A stretch of DNA of 33,448 nt, from contig NZ_FPAQ01000038.1 of the NCBI RefSeq assembly GCF_900116405.1, positions 1-33,448 on the forward strand, in the 5' to 3' direction. Of this stretch, positions 21,298 through 28,940 are shown piece after piece (positions within the stretch are counted from its first letter, which is position 1; every line of letters begins with the position of its first letter). Under the pieces are notes generated by a model, which had not been told where the DNA came from, did no database searches, and saw only the letters and a list, made by a program, of their open reading frames with translations. This stretch comes from Halomonas saccharevitans. Lineage in GTDB: Bacteria; Pseudomonadota; Gammaproteobacteria; Pseudomonadales; Halomonadaceae. Position numbers and translations under genes: made by a program.

Positions 21298-21774
21298 TCA
21301 GTGAAGCGGATGAACCGGGCCAGCCTCCATCCGGTCCTTCATCCCCATGGCCTCGGCCCTGGCCAACAGCTCGTCCTCGGGCACGTCCAGGGCGGAGGCA
21401 ATGTCGGCCAGGCGGTAGACCGCTTCGCCCTTGTCGTTCACCCCGGAGGGCGTCAGCCCCGGCAGGCACTCGACCATACCTTGGCGCAGCGTCTCCAGCA
21501 TCGGCGCTCGCAGGTACATCGGGTGGGCCTCGTCATGGGCTGCCCGAATGATCGACTCGGCGTTGTCTCGGTCGGCACTGGCGAAGAACTGGCGGGCAGC
21601 CATGCGCTCGACGTTCTCCAGCAGCGCGGCGATATGCGGCGCCAGCGGCTTCTCCAGGCGTTCCGGTGGCATGGCCAAGCGATGGGCTGCCCATGCCTGC
21701 CCTGGGCTCAGGTGCGCGATGCCGGTGCCCTCCTGGGCGGCCTGGGCCAGTGAGTCGCGGGTGATGGTCGTCAT
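21298..21774 (-). CDS. Element-borne hypothetical protein, 158 residues
   Basis: I do not recognise this protein. It is soluble with alternating helices: HIAALLENVERMAARQFF, SIIRAAHDEAHPMYLRAPMLETLRQGMVE, and a C-terminal LADIASALDVPEDELLARAEAMG stretch that could form a small helix-turn-helix-like unit. ATG 21774 has GGAG 9 bases upstream, and the gene begins 17 bp after the previous gene's stop, so it belongs to the replication operon's distal part. Confidence 0.65.
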   Translation of the reverse strand: MTTITRDSLAQAAQEGTGIAHLSPGQAWAAHRLAMPPERLEKPLAPHIAALLENVERMAARQFFASADRDNAESIIRAAHDEAHPMYLRAPMLETLRQGMVECLPGLTPSGVNDKGEAVYRLADIASALDVPEDELLARAEAMGMKDRMEAGPVHPLH

Positions 21775-21791
21775 GGTGGTGTTCTCCAGGG

Positions 21792-22079
21792 TCAGGCGGC
21801 GGGTGGTGGTGTCGGGGCGTCGTCCTGCATCGCGGTGACGATGCCGGCCATGGTGCGGATGCGGACCCGCACGAACCCGGCCAGGGCGCCGTGGGGCAGG
21901 TTGGCGTCGATGCGCTCCAGGGCGTCGGCCACGAAGTCCAGCGTGTGGTGGCTGGGGTTGCCGTGCTCCAGGGCAGACAGCGCCAGCTCGGCCTCGTCCA
22001 CCACCTCCTGGGTGGCACGCATCGAGCGCAGGCTGGCCAGCAGGCGGCTGGCCTCGCGGATCGCATCATCAATCAGCAT
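21792..22079 (-). CDS. Element-borne hypothetical protein, 95 residues
   Basis: Small, mostly helical, acidic protein starting MLIDDAIREASRLLASLRSM. Short helices (EVVDEAELALSALEHG, LDFVADALERIDANLP) and a Pro/Ala tail. The ATG at 22079 lies 11 bp inside the preceding gene and has GGAGG 9 bases upstream, indicating coupled translation. No family recognised. Confidence 0.65.
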   Translation of the reverse strand: MLIDDAIREASRLLASLRSMRATQEVVDEAELALSALEHGNPSHHTLDFVADALERIDANLPHGALAGFVRVRIRTMAGIVTAMQDDAPTPPPAA

Positions 22080-23010
22080 CAGTCAGCACCTCCACGTCAG
22101 CACCAGGCCAGCGGGCACGGGCGGACGCCAGCGCCTCCTCCTCGGTCATCGGTCGCCCAGCAATCGCCAGACGCCTGCCGTCCACTCGAAGCGTCCAGCT
22201 CATGCGCACGCCAGCCGGCAGCGGCTCAGGTGTGCCGTTCTGATGCTGGCGCGGGTGATAGGTCGCCTTGGTCAGCGTTGCCGCCCTGGGCGTCAGCAGT
22301 GAAGCGTTCGCGGCCCTCCTGCCTGCATTCTCCTGGCGGTGGGTCTCGGGCTCGTCGGCAGCGGCCTTCGCCCATGCCTGGGCATACCAGCGGCAGGTGG
22401 TGGCCAGCTTTGCCGGCGCCAGCCACTTAAGCCGGTCGGCCAGGTGGCGGCGGTCGTCGGCATTGATCGGGCAGCGGGCCTCGATCCAGGCCAGCCAGTC
22501 ATCCAGCGTTGCCGGTGGTGGGTCTCCCACCCTGCCCCGGATCGCCTGGGCGACCTGCTCTCGGGCCTGTTGGATACCCGGGGCAGCCTCGAAGGCGTTG
22601 TCGATCTCGGCAGCCAGGGTGGCGCGGGTGCCACGGTCCAGCGGTCCCATGGCTCGACGCATCAGGTTCACCAGGTCGGGGCCAAGGTCTCGGCCCACCT
22701 CCCGCACCAGCACTTCGATGATGCGCTCGACCTCCTGCAAGGGGGCGGGTGCCCCCTTCGGCTCGGTAGGCTCAGGCGTTACCACTAAGGCCAGCGGGCT
22801 GTCCTCGGCTACGGTCGGTGCTGGGGCCGGTGGCACTTCCTCCAGGTGCCGGGGCGCCTTGTTCAGCTTTGCCAGCCAGCGGTTGCCCGATGCGTTTTTT
22901 TCCTCAAAAGCGCCGGGTGGGGCACTGCCAAAACTGACAGAACCCCTTTTTGGCACTTTTGGCAGTTCACTACCGGGCGCATTTCCCAGTTTTTCCAGCC
23001 AACGGTTCAT
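22069..23010 (-). CDS. Unknown protein of the replication operon with duplicated NRWLxKL motif
   Basis: 313 residues from ATG 23010, which overlaps the DUF3987 stop as ATGA. The N-terminus has two copies of a short motif, NRWLEKLGNAP (2-12) and NRWLAKLNKAP (43-53), with KVPKRGSVSFGSA between them; similar K-x-SVSFxS linkers occur in proteins next to primases in phage-like elements. A long Pro/Ala linker (about 55-95) leads to a helical domain (VERIIEVLVREVGRDLG, DDWLAWIEARCPINADDRRHLADRL) and a C-terminal part MSWTLRVDGRRLAIAGRPMTEEEAL. Possibly a replication accessory factor; function unknown. The frame remains open far upstream only as a shadow of the neighbouring gene. Confidence 0.7.
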   Translation of the reverse strand: MNRWLEKLGNAPGSELPKVPKRGSVSFGSAPPGAFEEKNASGNRWLAKLNKAPRHLEEVPPAPAPTVAEDSPLALVVTPEPTEPKGAPAPLQEVERIIEVLVREVGRDLGPDLVNLMRRAMGPLDRGTRATLAAEIDNAFEAAPGIQQAREQVAQAIRGRVGDPPPATLDDWLAWIEARCPINADDRRHLADRLKWLAPAKLATTCRWYAQAWAKAAADEPETHRQENAGRRAANASLLTPRAATLTKATYHPRQHQNGTPEPLPAGVRMSWTLRVDGRRLAIAGRPMTEEEALASARARWPGADVEVLTDAD

Positions 23011-24515
23011 GACTCCCCCTCCTTCGGCGCAAGGCTCGGATGCCAGTAGAAGACGGTCTTCGGGCGCCCGGTCTCGGCAGGCACCTCGAAGCTGCGAACG
23101 TGGTGATGGTCCTCCAATACCTCGATGGCCTCGCGAACCTCGTCCACGCCGGCCAGGCCCGCCCAGTGCTTGCGGCGCACGTCGCGGGCAGTAAACGGCT
23201 GGGGCAGCTTGTCGCGGCGTTGGTGGATCAGGTGGGCGCCTGCAACCTGACTCCCGGTGACGGCGCTGTACAGCCGCAGCGTGTGGCTGCGCAGGAACTC
23301 GGCCCATGCCAGGGCGCGGCAGGTGGAAGCATGGCCGACTTCGCCTTGCTCGCCGTCCACCAGGGCGAACAGCAGCGCCAGCGCGCAGACGGTCTTGGGC
23401 ATCTTCAGCAGGTGGGACTCCAGGGCCGGGGGCAGCTCGCCGCTCCGGGCCTCGGCGTGAAGCTCCTCCATCCACGTGATGAACTCGGCCTGGGCGTGAT
23501 CGCTGAAACGCCAGGTCGGCGGCTCGCCGTCCTCGGTCTCGAAGGACATGGCGTGGAGCGCATAGAACGCTTGCCGGTAACGGTCCTTGGCCTCAGCCGA
23601 TGGCGCCCGGTCTACCCACTGCCAGTGCTTGGGCTGGTCCGGCCATACCGCCAGTTGGAACCGCTGAATCAGGCCGTCATCGTCGGTGCCCTTGGCCACG
23701 CCTCGCACCAGCGGGGCAATCTTCGCCGGCTGGATACCACCGATGATGGACAGGTTGCAGTTCTCGATGGCGATGGTGCCGCGCCCAATGCGGTCATAGG
23801 TGTAGCGTCCATCGCCGTTGAAGCACTCCAGATAGAACGCTCGGTCAGCGGCGTGCTCCTCCTGCTGCATCTTGGCCAGCCAGCCGGACAGCTCATCGCG
23901 CACCAGCGTCAGGCCGTTGGGGTTCTCGTTCAGCCGCTCGCCCAGCGCCTCCACGCTGGCGTCATTCACGGTCAGGCGGGGCGGTGACTCGGGCGGCTCC
24001 TCCAGGCTGGCGACCTTGGCCAGCTCGGCGCGGGCTCCTTCCCGGTCTCCATCCTTGGCCTTCTTCTTCGCCCGCTGCTTGGCGGCATCGCGCTCCATAC
24101 CAACGATCTCAGCATCATCGGCATGCTGGGCCAGCGTTGCCTCGTGCTCCTCGCGTAGCTCCGCCTCGATGGCGTCTAGGGGGAAGCGCATTGCCTTGAG
24201 GGTGGGCGACTTCATCGAAGACGGACCACCAATGAGGGCGCCCCACAGGTTCGGCGTGATGGTCCAGTCGTCGTAACGCTTCGGGCGCATCAGCACCTTG
24301 CGGCCTACTACGCCGGCCAGGCCGACCAGGGCCACCACGGCGCAATACTCCGGCGCAGACTGCTGGCGCTGGGCCACGTCCATGACGTAAGGCCGGATCG
24401 CCTCGGGCAGCATCTCGGGGCTGAATGCCTCGACAGGTGGCAGGCTGGACGGCAGCGCCCTGGGTGGCTCCATAGGCTCGGCGGTGTCGTGCAGTTGGGT
24501 GAGGATGGAAGTCAT
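23007..24515 (-). CDS. DUF3987/YfjI-family protein (replication-type ATPase-like)
   Basis: 502-residue protein of the YfjI/DUF3987 family, common in prophages and satellites next to Toprim primases. Seen: LMRPKRYDDWTITPNLWGALIGGPSSMKSPTL, where GGPSSMKSPT sits where a P-loop would be, at about 96-105; a charged coiled stretch (about 120-170); VNDASVEALGERLNENPNGLTLVRDELSGWL, a Walker B-like DE; and ENCNLSIIGGIQPAKIAPLV with the GGIQP that ends the core. The C-terminal part has a winged-helix look (FTARDVRRKHWAGLAGVDEVREAIEVLEDHHHV). Overlaps the Toprim gene (ATGA) upstream and the next gene downstream. Probably the helicase-like half of a split primase-helicase. Confidence 0.85.
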   Translation of the reverse strand: MTSILTQLHDTAEPMEPPRALPSSLPPVEAFSPEMLPEAIRPYVMDVAQRQQSAPEYCAVVALVGLAGVVGRKVLMRPKRYDDWTITPNLWGALIGGPSSMKSPTLKAMRFPLDAIEAELREEHEATLAQHADDAEIVGMERDAAKQRAKKKAKDGDREGARAELAKVASLEEPPESPPRLTVNDASVEALGERLNENPNGLTLVRDELSGWLAKMQQEEHAADRAFYLECFNGDGRYTYDRIGRGTIAIENCNLSIIGGIQPAKIAPLVRGVAKGTDDDGLIQRFQLAVWPDQPKHWQWVDRAPSAEAKDRYRQAFYALHAMSFETEDGEPPTWRFSDHAQAEFITWMEELHAEARSGELPPALESHLLKMPKTVCALALLFALVDGEQGEVGHASTCRALAWAEFLRSHTLRLYSAVTGSQVAGAHLIHQRRDKLPQPFTARDVRRKHWAGLAGVDEVREAIEVLEDHHHVRSFEVPAETGRPKTVFYWHPSLAPKEGES

Positions 24516-25468
24516 GCGGCAGCCTCCTTGCGGCCTTCACAGGCGGCGAGGTCGTTGAAGTCGGAACAGGCGCAGTCTTCGCAAGGGAAGCGCGGCCAGG
24601 TGATGTCGGCGCCGATGATCTCGGCGGCATGGCGGCCATAGGTCAGGCCGGCATTCCCAGCTTTACGCCTGTCGTTATCGGCGGCGATGGTGATGGCGAT
24701 ATGGGCCGGCAGGTTGCGGCGCAGGGTGCGGGCTACGGGCTCAAGGTTGTTCGCAGCCATGGTGGCCACGACCGGGCAGCCGCTCGCCTCATGGATCGTC
24801 GCCGCTGTTGCCCAGCCCTCGGTGACATAGACATGCCCAGCGCCAGCCAGCCGGCCCACCAGGGAGGCGGCGCCCTTGATCCTGCCACGCTTGAGGAACC
24901 GCTTTGTGCCGTCCGCTCGGATGCGCTGTAGGTTCACCAGCTCGCCATCGGCATGCAGGGGCACCAGCAACACGCCGCCCTGCTGGCGCAGGCTGTGAGG
25001 CTGCACACGCTTAGCGGTGAGGTAGGGGTGGCGCTGGTCAGCCAGGGCGGCAGCGTCCCACTCCTGGCGGGCCTGCTGGGCGGTCTGAGCCTGCTCCTGC
25101 TGGCGCCTGGCCTCTCGCTCGCGTCGCGCCTTCGCGGCAGCCTGACGGGCCTGCTCGGCGGCGATAGGGTCATGCTCGCCGGCCACGGTGACGGTCTGTT
25201 GCTCCCCGGTGTGCCAGAACCCGAATACCGCCACCTCCAGGGAGGGGCAGACATACCAGCCGGCCAGGTTGCCCCGTCGCTTGTCCGGGGCGTCGAAGCG
25301 GTGAACGTCTCCGTCGGCGCGGATCGCCAGGCCGGTGACGCCACGGGCGGCCAGGGCTTCAGCCAGTGCTGACTCGATGGTGGTAGACTGGCGGTGCGCT
25401 GGGTGTGGCGCATTGTGTCGGGTCCGGCTCTCAACAGAGGGCCGGGCCTTTCTCATTTCGGTCTGCAT
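24512..25468 (-). CDS. Toprim-domain primase-like protein
   Basis: 318 residues, start ATG 25468 with AGGAG 9 bases upstream. The N-terminal half holds a domain with GWYVCPSLEVAVFGFW (DUF-type primase N-domain) and a Gln/Arg/Ala-rich coiled segment (about 105-140). The C-terminal Toprim domain shows VTEGWATAATIHEA with the catalytic Glu near 217 and IAADNDRRKAGNAGL, the Asp-x-Asp. After it comes a PCEDCACSDFNDLAA stretch with four cysteine/aspartate positions. It likely makes primers for replication of the element, together with the DUF3987 protein whose start overlaps its stop. Confidence 0.85.
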   Translation of the reverse strand: MQTEMRKARPSVESRTRHNAPHPAHRQSTTIESALAEALAARGVTGLAIRADGDVHRFDAPDKRRGNLAGWYVCPSLEVAVFGFWHTGEQQTVTVAGEHDPIAAEQARQAAAKARREREARRQQEQAQTAQQARQEWDAAALADQRHPYLTAKRVQPHSLRQQGGVLLVPLHADGELVNLQRIRADGTKRFLKRGRIKGAASLVGRLAGAGHVYVTEGWATAATIHEASGCPVVATMAANNLEPVARTLRRNLPAHIAITIAADNDRRKAGNAGLTYGRHAAEIIGADITWPRFPCEDCACSDFNDLAACEGRKEAAA

Positions 25469-25471
25469 AGG

Positions 25472-25582
25472 TCACTGCTCCTTCGCCTCACGGCGGTGGT
25501 GGTGATTGGGGTGGCGCTTCGGTCGGATCGCCCCGGCCAGCCAGCGCCAGCAAGCGGCCAGGGTGTGAGCGATGGCAAACAT
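25472..25582 (-). CDS. Tiny coupled open frame, 36 residues
   Basis: Starts MFAIAHTLAACWRWLAGAIR and ends in a His/Arg-rich tail. The ATG overlaps the stop of the preceding gene as TGATG, and the stop lies 3 bp before the Toprim ATG. GGAGG lies about 10 bases upstream. The fit between its neighbours suggests translation, but it may only bridge ribosomes to the next gene. Confidence 0.4.
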   Translation of the reverse strand: MFAIAHTLAACWRWLAGAIRPKRHPNHHHRREAKEQ

Positions 25583-25800
25583 CAGTAGGCGGCCTCCAGC
25601 GTCTCCAGGCGCCGCGTCAGCAGCACGTTGAGGAACAGGCGAAGGTCGGCTTTCTCGCGCTCGGACAGCACAAGAACGCCATGCTCGGTGACGACCTGAA
25701 AGGCGGTAGGCGCCTGCTCGCGGATCGCCCAGCGGGTGTGGTCGATGGCATCGCCCAGACTCAGGGCGCCGGCCTCAATCACGATGTCGGTGGGCGTCAT
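25582..25800 (-). CDS. Element-borne hypothetical protein, 72 residues
   Basis: Short soluble protein MTPTDIVIEAGALSLGDAID... with a compact alpha/beta look (FQVVTEHGVLVLSEREKADLRLFLNVLL). The ATG overlaps the upstream stop as ATGA. Not recognised; part of the chain of coupled small genes before the primase. Confidence 0.65.
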   Translation of the reverse strand: MTPTDIVIEAGALSLGDAIDHTRWAIREQAPTAFQVVTEHGVLVLSEREKADLRLFLNVLLTRRLETLEAAY

Positions 25801-26003
25801 GAGTCACCCCCCTGCTCGCTATTCAGCTCGCGGATGGCACGGAGGTGGTCGGCCATGTTCTCCATCAGGCCGGACATCACCTCGTTGCTCATGGTGCAGC
25901 GGTCCTCCTCGGCGTCGTTGTAGTACGCCAGCAGGAACTCGCTCAGCGCCCACGCCTGGCGGGTGTGATCGTCGATGCGGTCTTTGATCTGGAGGGGAGT
26001 CAT
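25797..26003 (-). CDS. Element-borne hypothetical protein, 68 residues
   Basis: Helical acidic protein, MTPLQIKDRIDDHTRQAWAL then SEFLLAYYNDAEEDRCTMSN. It shares the MTP(T/L) opening with the next gene. The ATG overlaps the upstream stop (ATGA) and the gene ends in an ATGA overlap with the following one. No family recognised. Confidence 0.65.
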   Translation of the reverse strand: MTPLQIKDRIDDHTRQAWALSEFLLAYYNDAEEDRCTMSNEVMSGLMENMADHLRAIRELNSEQGGDS

Positions 26004-26170
26004 GACGCCACCTCCTGGCCACGGGCAGCGGCCTCCAGGCGGCGGGCTTTCTCGGTGTGGTGGTTGTATCGCTTCAGGCGGGTGCTGGCGCTGGAATCAG
26101 CGAACAGCGCAGCGCGGGCCATTGCCCGGTGGGCGGCGGCGCGTGCAGATGGATTGCGGGTAGGGAGCAT
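26000..26170 (-). CDS. Small basic protein (56 residues) under a self-pairing leader
   Basis: Starts MLPTRNPSARAAAHRAMARA and is Arg/Ala-rich, so it may bind nucleic acid. The ATG at 26170 is preceded by AGGAG at 8 bases, but that AGGAG is the 3' arm of a perfect 7-bp hairpin (26177-26197). The frame upstream to 26443 is open, but this extension corresponds to the conserved leader RNA described separately, so I do not include it. First gene of the coupled chain that leads to the primase; its stop overlaps the next start as ATGA. In related elements products from this spot are often labelled Ash or Icd-like. Confidence 0.55.
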   Translation of the reverse strand: MLPTRNPSARAAAHRAMARAALFADSSASTRLKRYNHHTEKARRLEAAARGQEVAS

Positions 26171-26335
26171 GGGTGAGACTCCTGAAGTTGAGGAGTCGTC
26201 CCCGGCTGCGGCCAAGCAGCGGATGGGGGCGACTGTACGCGGGTTGGCCGACCGGGACTTCAGGAACCCGGCACACCCGGAGGTGTCCCGCGCACAGCCG
26301 CCATTGCGCATGGCAGGCACGAAAAAAGCGCCCGA
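26171..26335 (-). ncRNA. Structured leader, C4-antisense-RNA-like candidate
   Basis: A non-coding stretch upstream of the first small gene, rich in self-complementarity. A perfect hairpin GACTCCT / 7-base loop / AGGAGTC (26177-26197) contains the ribosome binding site of the 56-residue gene in its 3' arm (minus strand). An 8-base segment ACTTCAGG (26257-26264) is exactly complementary to CCTGAAGT (26181-26188), so the upstream RNA can pair with the hairpin loop and one arm instead. A further stem GCTGC/GCAGC is at 26205-26220. P1/P7 phages carry the C4 antisense RNA just upstream of icd with comparable logic. I think this is a C4 relative, from memory of its layout, not from a covariance search. 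Confidence 0.5.
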
Positions 26336-26442
26336 CATGATGCTGGCGCTTGTGCGCCTGAAGTCTCTCGACCGGCCAAGGTCGGCTGCTGAATTTGCAG
26401 CAGCCCCCTGAGCATAGCGGCGCGGGGTGGCATGGGCAAGCA

Positions 26443-26685
26443 TCAGGACGCCTCCCGCTGGTCCTGCTCCCAGTCTTCAACGTCGCTCAGTGACCAACGG
26501 GTGAGACTGCCCCCGGCCAGCTTTACGGGCTTGGGGTAGCGCCCCTCGCGCACCCAGCGCCAGATGGTGGCCTCATGGGTGCCATAGCGGTTGGACAGTT
26601 GCTTGACGGACAGCCAGGCGCGGTCGGTGATGCTGGCGCCTTGGCTCTCCTGGGCGGTGGTGTCGCGGTGGGTTGCCTGTGCCAT
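26443..26685 (-). CDS. AlpA-family DNA-binding regulator/excisionase-like protein
   Basis: 80-residue winged-helix protein of the AlpA/MerR-like group: LSVKQLSNRYGTHEATIWRWVREGRYPKPVKLAGGSLTRWSLSDVEDW is nearly the whole domain (about 24-72). AlpA proteins activate or act as excision factors for P4-like and CP4-57-type elements. The ribosome binding site before ATG 26685 is weak. A cluster of GGAAC/GTTCC boxes lies 60-95 bp upstream, likely its own or a repressor's operator. Downstream lie the leader RNA and the replication genes. Confidence 0.88.
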   Translation of the reverse strand: MAQATHRDTTAQESQGASITDRAWLSVKQLSNRYGTHEATIWRWVREGRYPKPVKLAGGSLTRWSLSDVEDWEQDQREAS

Positions 26686-26743
26686 ATGGTTCTGCCTCGT
26701 GCTGTGGATTCACAGGCAGCATGGCGTGGCGCTTTCACGCCTT

Positions 26744-26780
26744 GTTCCAAATGGAACGGGCGGCGTTCCTTATAGGTTCC
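26744..26780. promoter_or_regulatory. Cluster of GTTCC/GGAAC boxes before the AlpA-like gene
   Basis: A 14-bp palindrome GTTCCAAATGGAAC (26744-26757), then two more GTTCC copies at 26765-26769 and 26776-26780. On the minus strand a TATAAG lies between the outer copies and could be a -10 box. Looks like the operator region of the element's regulatory switch. Confidence 0.5.
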
Positions 26781-26798
26781 AGATAGGTGTATCTCGAA

Positions 26799-27446
26799 TC
26801 ATGGACGCTCGGTGGCACGGTCATCGCGGGCGGCTTGTATCTCCTTCACCGTCTTCGCTATTGGGTCTTTGTCCAGCTTCAGCCCTTGGCGCTCCAACAC
26901 GGCTTGAAGGACAGCGGCAGCCTTGTAGGGCTCGGCAGGTATCTCACCGCCCAGCACCTCAAGCGCCAGCGCCTCAATCAATGTCAGGTAGGTATGCCGG
27001 CGCCGGTGGTGCGGGGGCTTGTCTTCGGGAGCGACTGGCGTCCGGGGCTTGGGCGTCACGCGCAGCGCCTCGGGAATGTCATCGTCGGCATGGCCTGAAG
27101 CCTTCAGCCACCGTGCGACTTCAGTCCTTTGAAGCTGCATCCTAATTTCATCGACCTCGAAGACGTTCATGTACAGGGTGGTCTCGTCTTCTCGGAACCA
27201 CGACTTGGAAGTTCGGTCGCCCCCCGGGGGGTAACCGTAGACCAGGATCAATTCAGACTTCAGGTCGCCGCGCCCAACGGCTTCGACCAACTGGCGTTTC
27301 CAAGCGAATACCTCAACAACTTGGTGCTCGAACTCCGGGCCATGTCGCAGCAATGCAGAAACCTCGGCAGGGTCATACCCGGCCAAGATGCAGGCGACCT
27401 CCTCGTAATCCATCTCACGGGCCACTGACCACGGTGATAGTGCCAT
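26799..27446 (-). CDS. Element-borne hypothetical protein, 215 residues
   Basis: Soluble protein I cannot name. The N-terminus reads MALSPWSVAREMDYEEVACILAGYDP, followed by a domain with WKRQLVEAVGRGDLKSELILVYGYPPGGDRT and VDEIRMQLQRTEVARWLKASG. A basic Pro/His/Arg linker (PPHHRRRHTYLTLIEALALEVLGG) leads to a helical end. Proteins of this type, with a YDPAEV-like start and a C-terminal RRRHTYL segment, are commonly found between integrase and AlpA genes in proteobacterial elements. ATG 27446 has AGGAG 6 bases upstream. Confidence 0.7.
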   Translation of the reverse strand: MALSPWSVAREMDYEEVACILAGYDPAEVSALLRHGPEFEHQVVEVFAWKRQLVEAVGRGDLKSELILVYGYPPGGDRTSKSWFREDETTLYMNVFEVDEIRMQLQRTEVARWLKASGHADDDIPEALRVTPKPRTPVAPEDKPPHHRRRHTYLTLIEALALEVLGGEIPAEPYKAAAVLQAVLERQGLKLDKDPIAKTVKEIQAARDDRATERP

Positions 27447-27555
27447 GCGCTACTCCTCGCGCTCACTCCATGGAAGGGATGGCTGGCGGGCATGGTGGAG
27501 TTGCCATGCTTTCGGGTGATCGGCCCTAGCCAGCCAACGGGGACGGTGGCGCCGG

Positions 27556-28839
27556 CTACTCGGCGGCCACCTTGTTCTGGCGGATCGTTGCCACCTTGCC
27601 GCTGGCGCTGGCAGGGGTGGCCAAGAAGGTCGCCCACTGCTTCATCACGCGGGCACGCTTGGCCATGAGGTCGCCACGCCGATAGGCGGCCTCGGCTTGG
27701 TTGCCGATGGCGTGCGCCAGCACCATCTCGGCCACGTCATGCGGGGTCGCGGTGCGCTCGCTCAGCCAGTCCCGCAGGGTGCTACGGAACCCGTGGACGG
27801 TCGCCCTCTCCTTCTCGCCCATGGTGGCCAGTAGGTCGGTCATCGCCCGGTCGCTCAGCTTGCGGCCATGGTTGCGGGTGAATACCAGCCCCTCCTCGGC
27901 CTGGGGGAGTGCTTGCAACAGCTCGATAGCGGCTGGCGCCAGCGGGACACGATGTTCTCGCCGGCCCTTCATGCGCTCAGGCGGGATGGTCCAGGCGGCG
28001 TTGGCCAGGTCGATCTCCTCCCAGCGGGCGCCCAGCACCTCGCCGGACCGGCAGCCGGTCAGGATCGTGAATGCCAGCGCCAGGGCGGGGGTGTCGTCAC
28101 GCTCGCGGAGCCGCGCCCAAAACTCGGGCATGGCGTCGATGGGCATGGCGCGGTGGTGGACCTTCTTCGTGATCTTGCCCGGTGCCGGCAGCACTGCATC
28201 CAGATTGCCTTTCCAGGCGGCGGGATTCGGGCCGGCACGGTGGCCATGGGCAGTTGCCCACGCCAGCACGGCCTCGATGCGCTGGCGCACGCGGGCGGCG
28301 GTGACGGGCTTGCTCTGCCAGATGGGCTCAAGCGCCTGCTTGACGTGGACCAGCTCGATGTCGCTCACCGCCATGCTGCCCAGCTCGGGAACTGCATAGG
28401 TGGCCAGCGAGGTCTCCCACTGGCGGGCGTGCTTGGCGCTGCTGGCCTCGGCCTGTTTGATCTTCACCACGGCTTCAGCGGCCTGGGCGAAGGACAGCCG
28501 GCGCAGCTCAGCGGCTCGACGCGCCTGCTTGGCGGCCTTCTTCTCGGTCAGGGGGTCGATACCCTCGGCCAGCTTCTCGCGGATCGCCTCGGCCTTCTTG
28601 CGGGCGTTGGCCAGGCTGGTATTGGGAAAACTGCCCAGCCCAATATCGCGGTAGACGGAGAACGGCTTGCCGTTGGCAGACTCCCGCTTCTCTCCGGTGG
28701 GGTAGCGCAGTACCCACGACCGGCTGCCGGCTTTGGTCACTCGCAGGAATAGGCCATCGACACCGCCGACCGCGTAGCGGCCTGGGGCGGTGAGGCGTCG
28801 GACCTCAAGGGCGGATAGTTCTCGGGCTTTCCTCGGCAT
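27556..28839 (-). CDS. P4-type tyrosine recombinase/integrase
   Basis: Site-specific integrase, 427 residues from ATG 28839 (MPRKARELSALEVRRL). N-terminal DUF4102-type arm-binding domain: YAVGGVDGLFLRVTKAGSRSW at about 22-42 and GLGSFPNTSLANARKKA. A core-binding domain follows at about 115-215. The catalytic domain has Arg264 (TGCRSGEVL), a Lys at about 291 (ERMKGRREH), His349-x-x-Arg352 (HGFRSTLRDW), His376 and Tyr386 (AEAAYRR). All catalytic residues are present, so it is probably active. It reads away from the right tRNA-Leu repeat, about 100 bp from it, the usual arrangement for integrases that use a tRNA 3' end. Confidence 0.95.
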   Translation of the reverse strand: MPRKARELSALEVRRLTAPGRYAVGGVDGLFLRVTKAGSRSWVLRYPTGEKRESANGKPFSVYRDIGLGSFPNTSLANARKKAEAIREKLAEGIDPLTEKKAAKQARRAAELRRLSFAQAAEAVVKIKQAEASSAKHARQWETSLATYAVPELGSMAVSDIELVHVKQALEPIWQSKPVTAARVRQRIEAVLAWATAHGHRAGPNPAAWKGNLDAVLPAPGKITKKVHHRAMPIDAMPEFWARLRERDDTPALALAFTILTGCRSGEVLGARWEEIDLANAAWTIPPERMKGRREHRVPLAPAAIELLQALPQAEEGLVFTRNHGRKLSDRAMTDLLATMGEKERATVHGFRSTLRDWLSERTATPHDVAEMVLAHAIGNQAEAAYRRGDLMAKRARVMKQWATFLATPASASGKVATIRQNKVAAE

Positions 28840-28846
28840 AGCAGCT

Positions 28847-28868
28847 TGTCCCAATACCTGTCCCAATA
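28847..28868. repeat. Direct repeat TGTCCCAATA x2 upstream of integrase
   Basis: Two exact copies of TGTCCCAATA, 12 bp centre to centre, between the integrase start and the attachment repeat. Position fits integrase or excisionase arm-type binding sites, or an operator on the integrase promoter. Confidence 0.5.
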
Positions 28869-28940
28869 TGGAAACGTTATTGGATGCTAGTCTATGCCAC
28901 TCTCAGCCACAAGGAAGGGCGGCTAAGTGCTTGTTTTAGG

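Noticed and set aside
26171..26443. Coding extension upstream of the 56-residue gene
   Set aside because: The reading frame is open, and similar products are often annotated, but the DNA is dominated by hairpins consistent with a leader RNA. Kept as ncRNA with moderate confidence.
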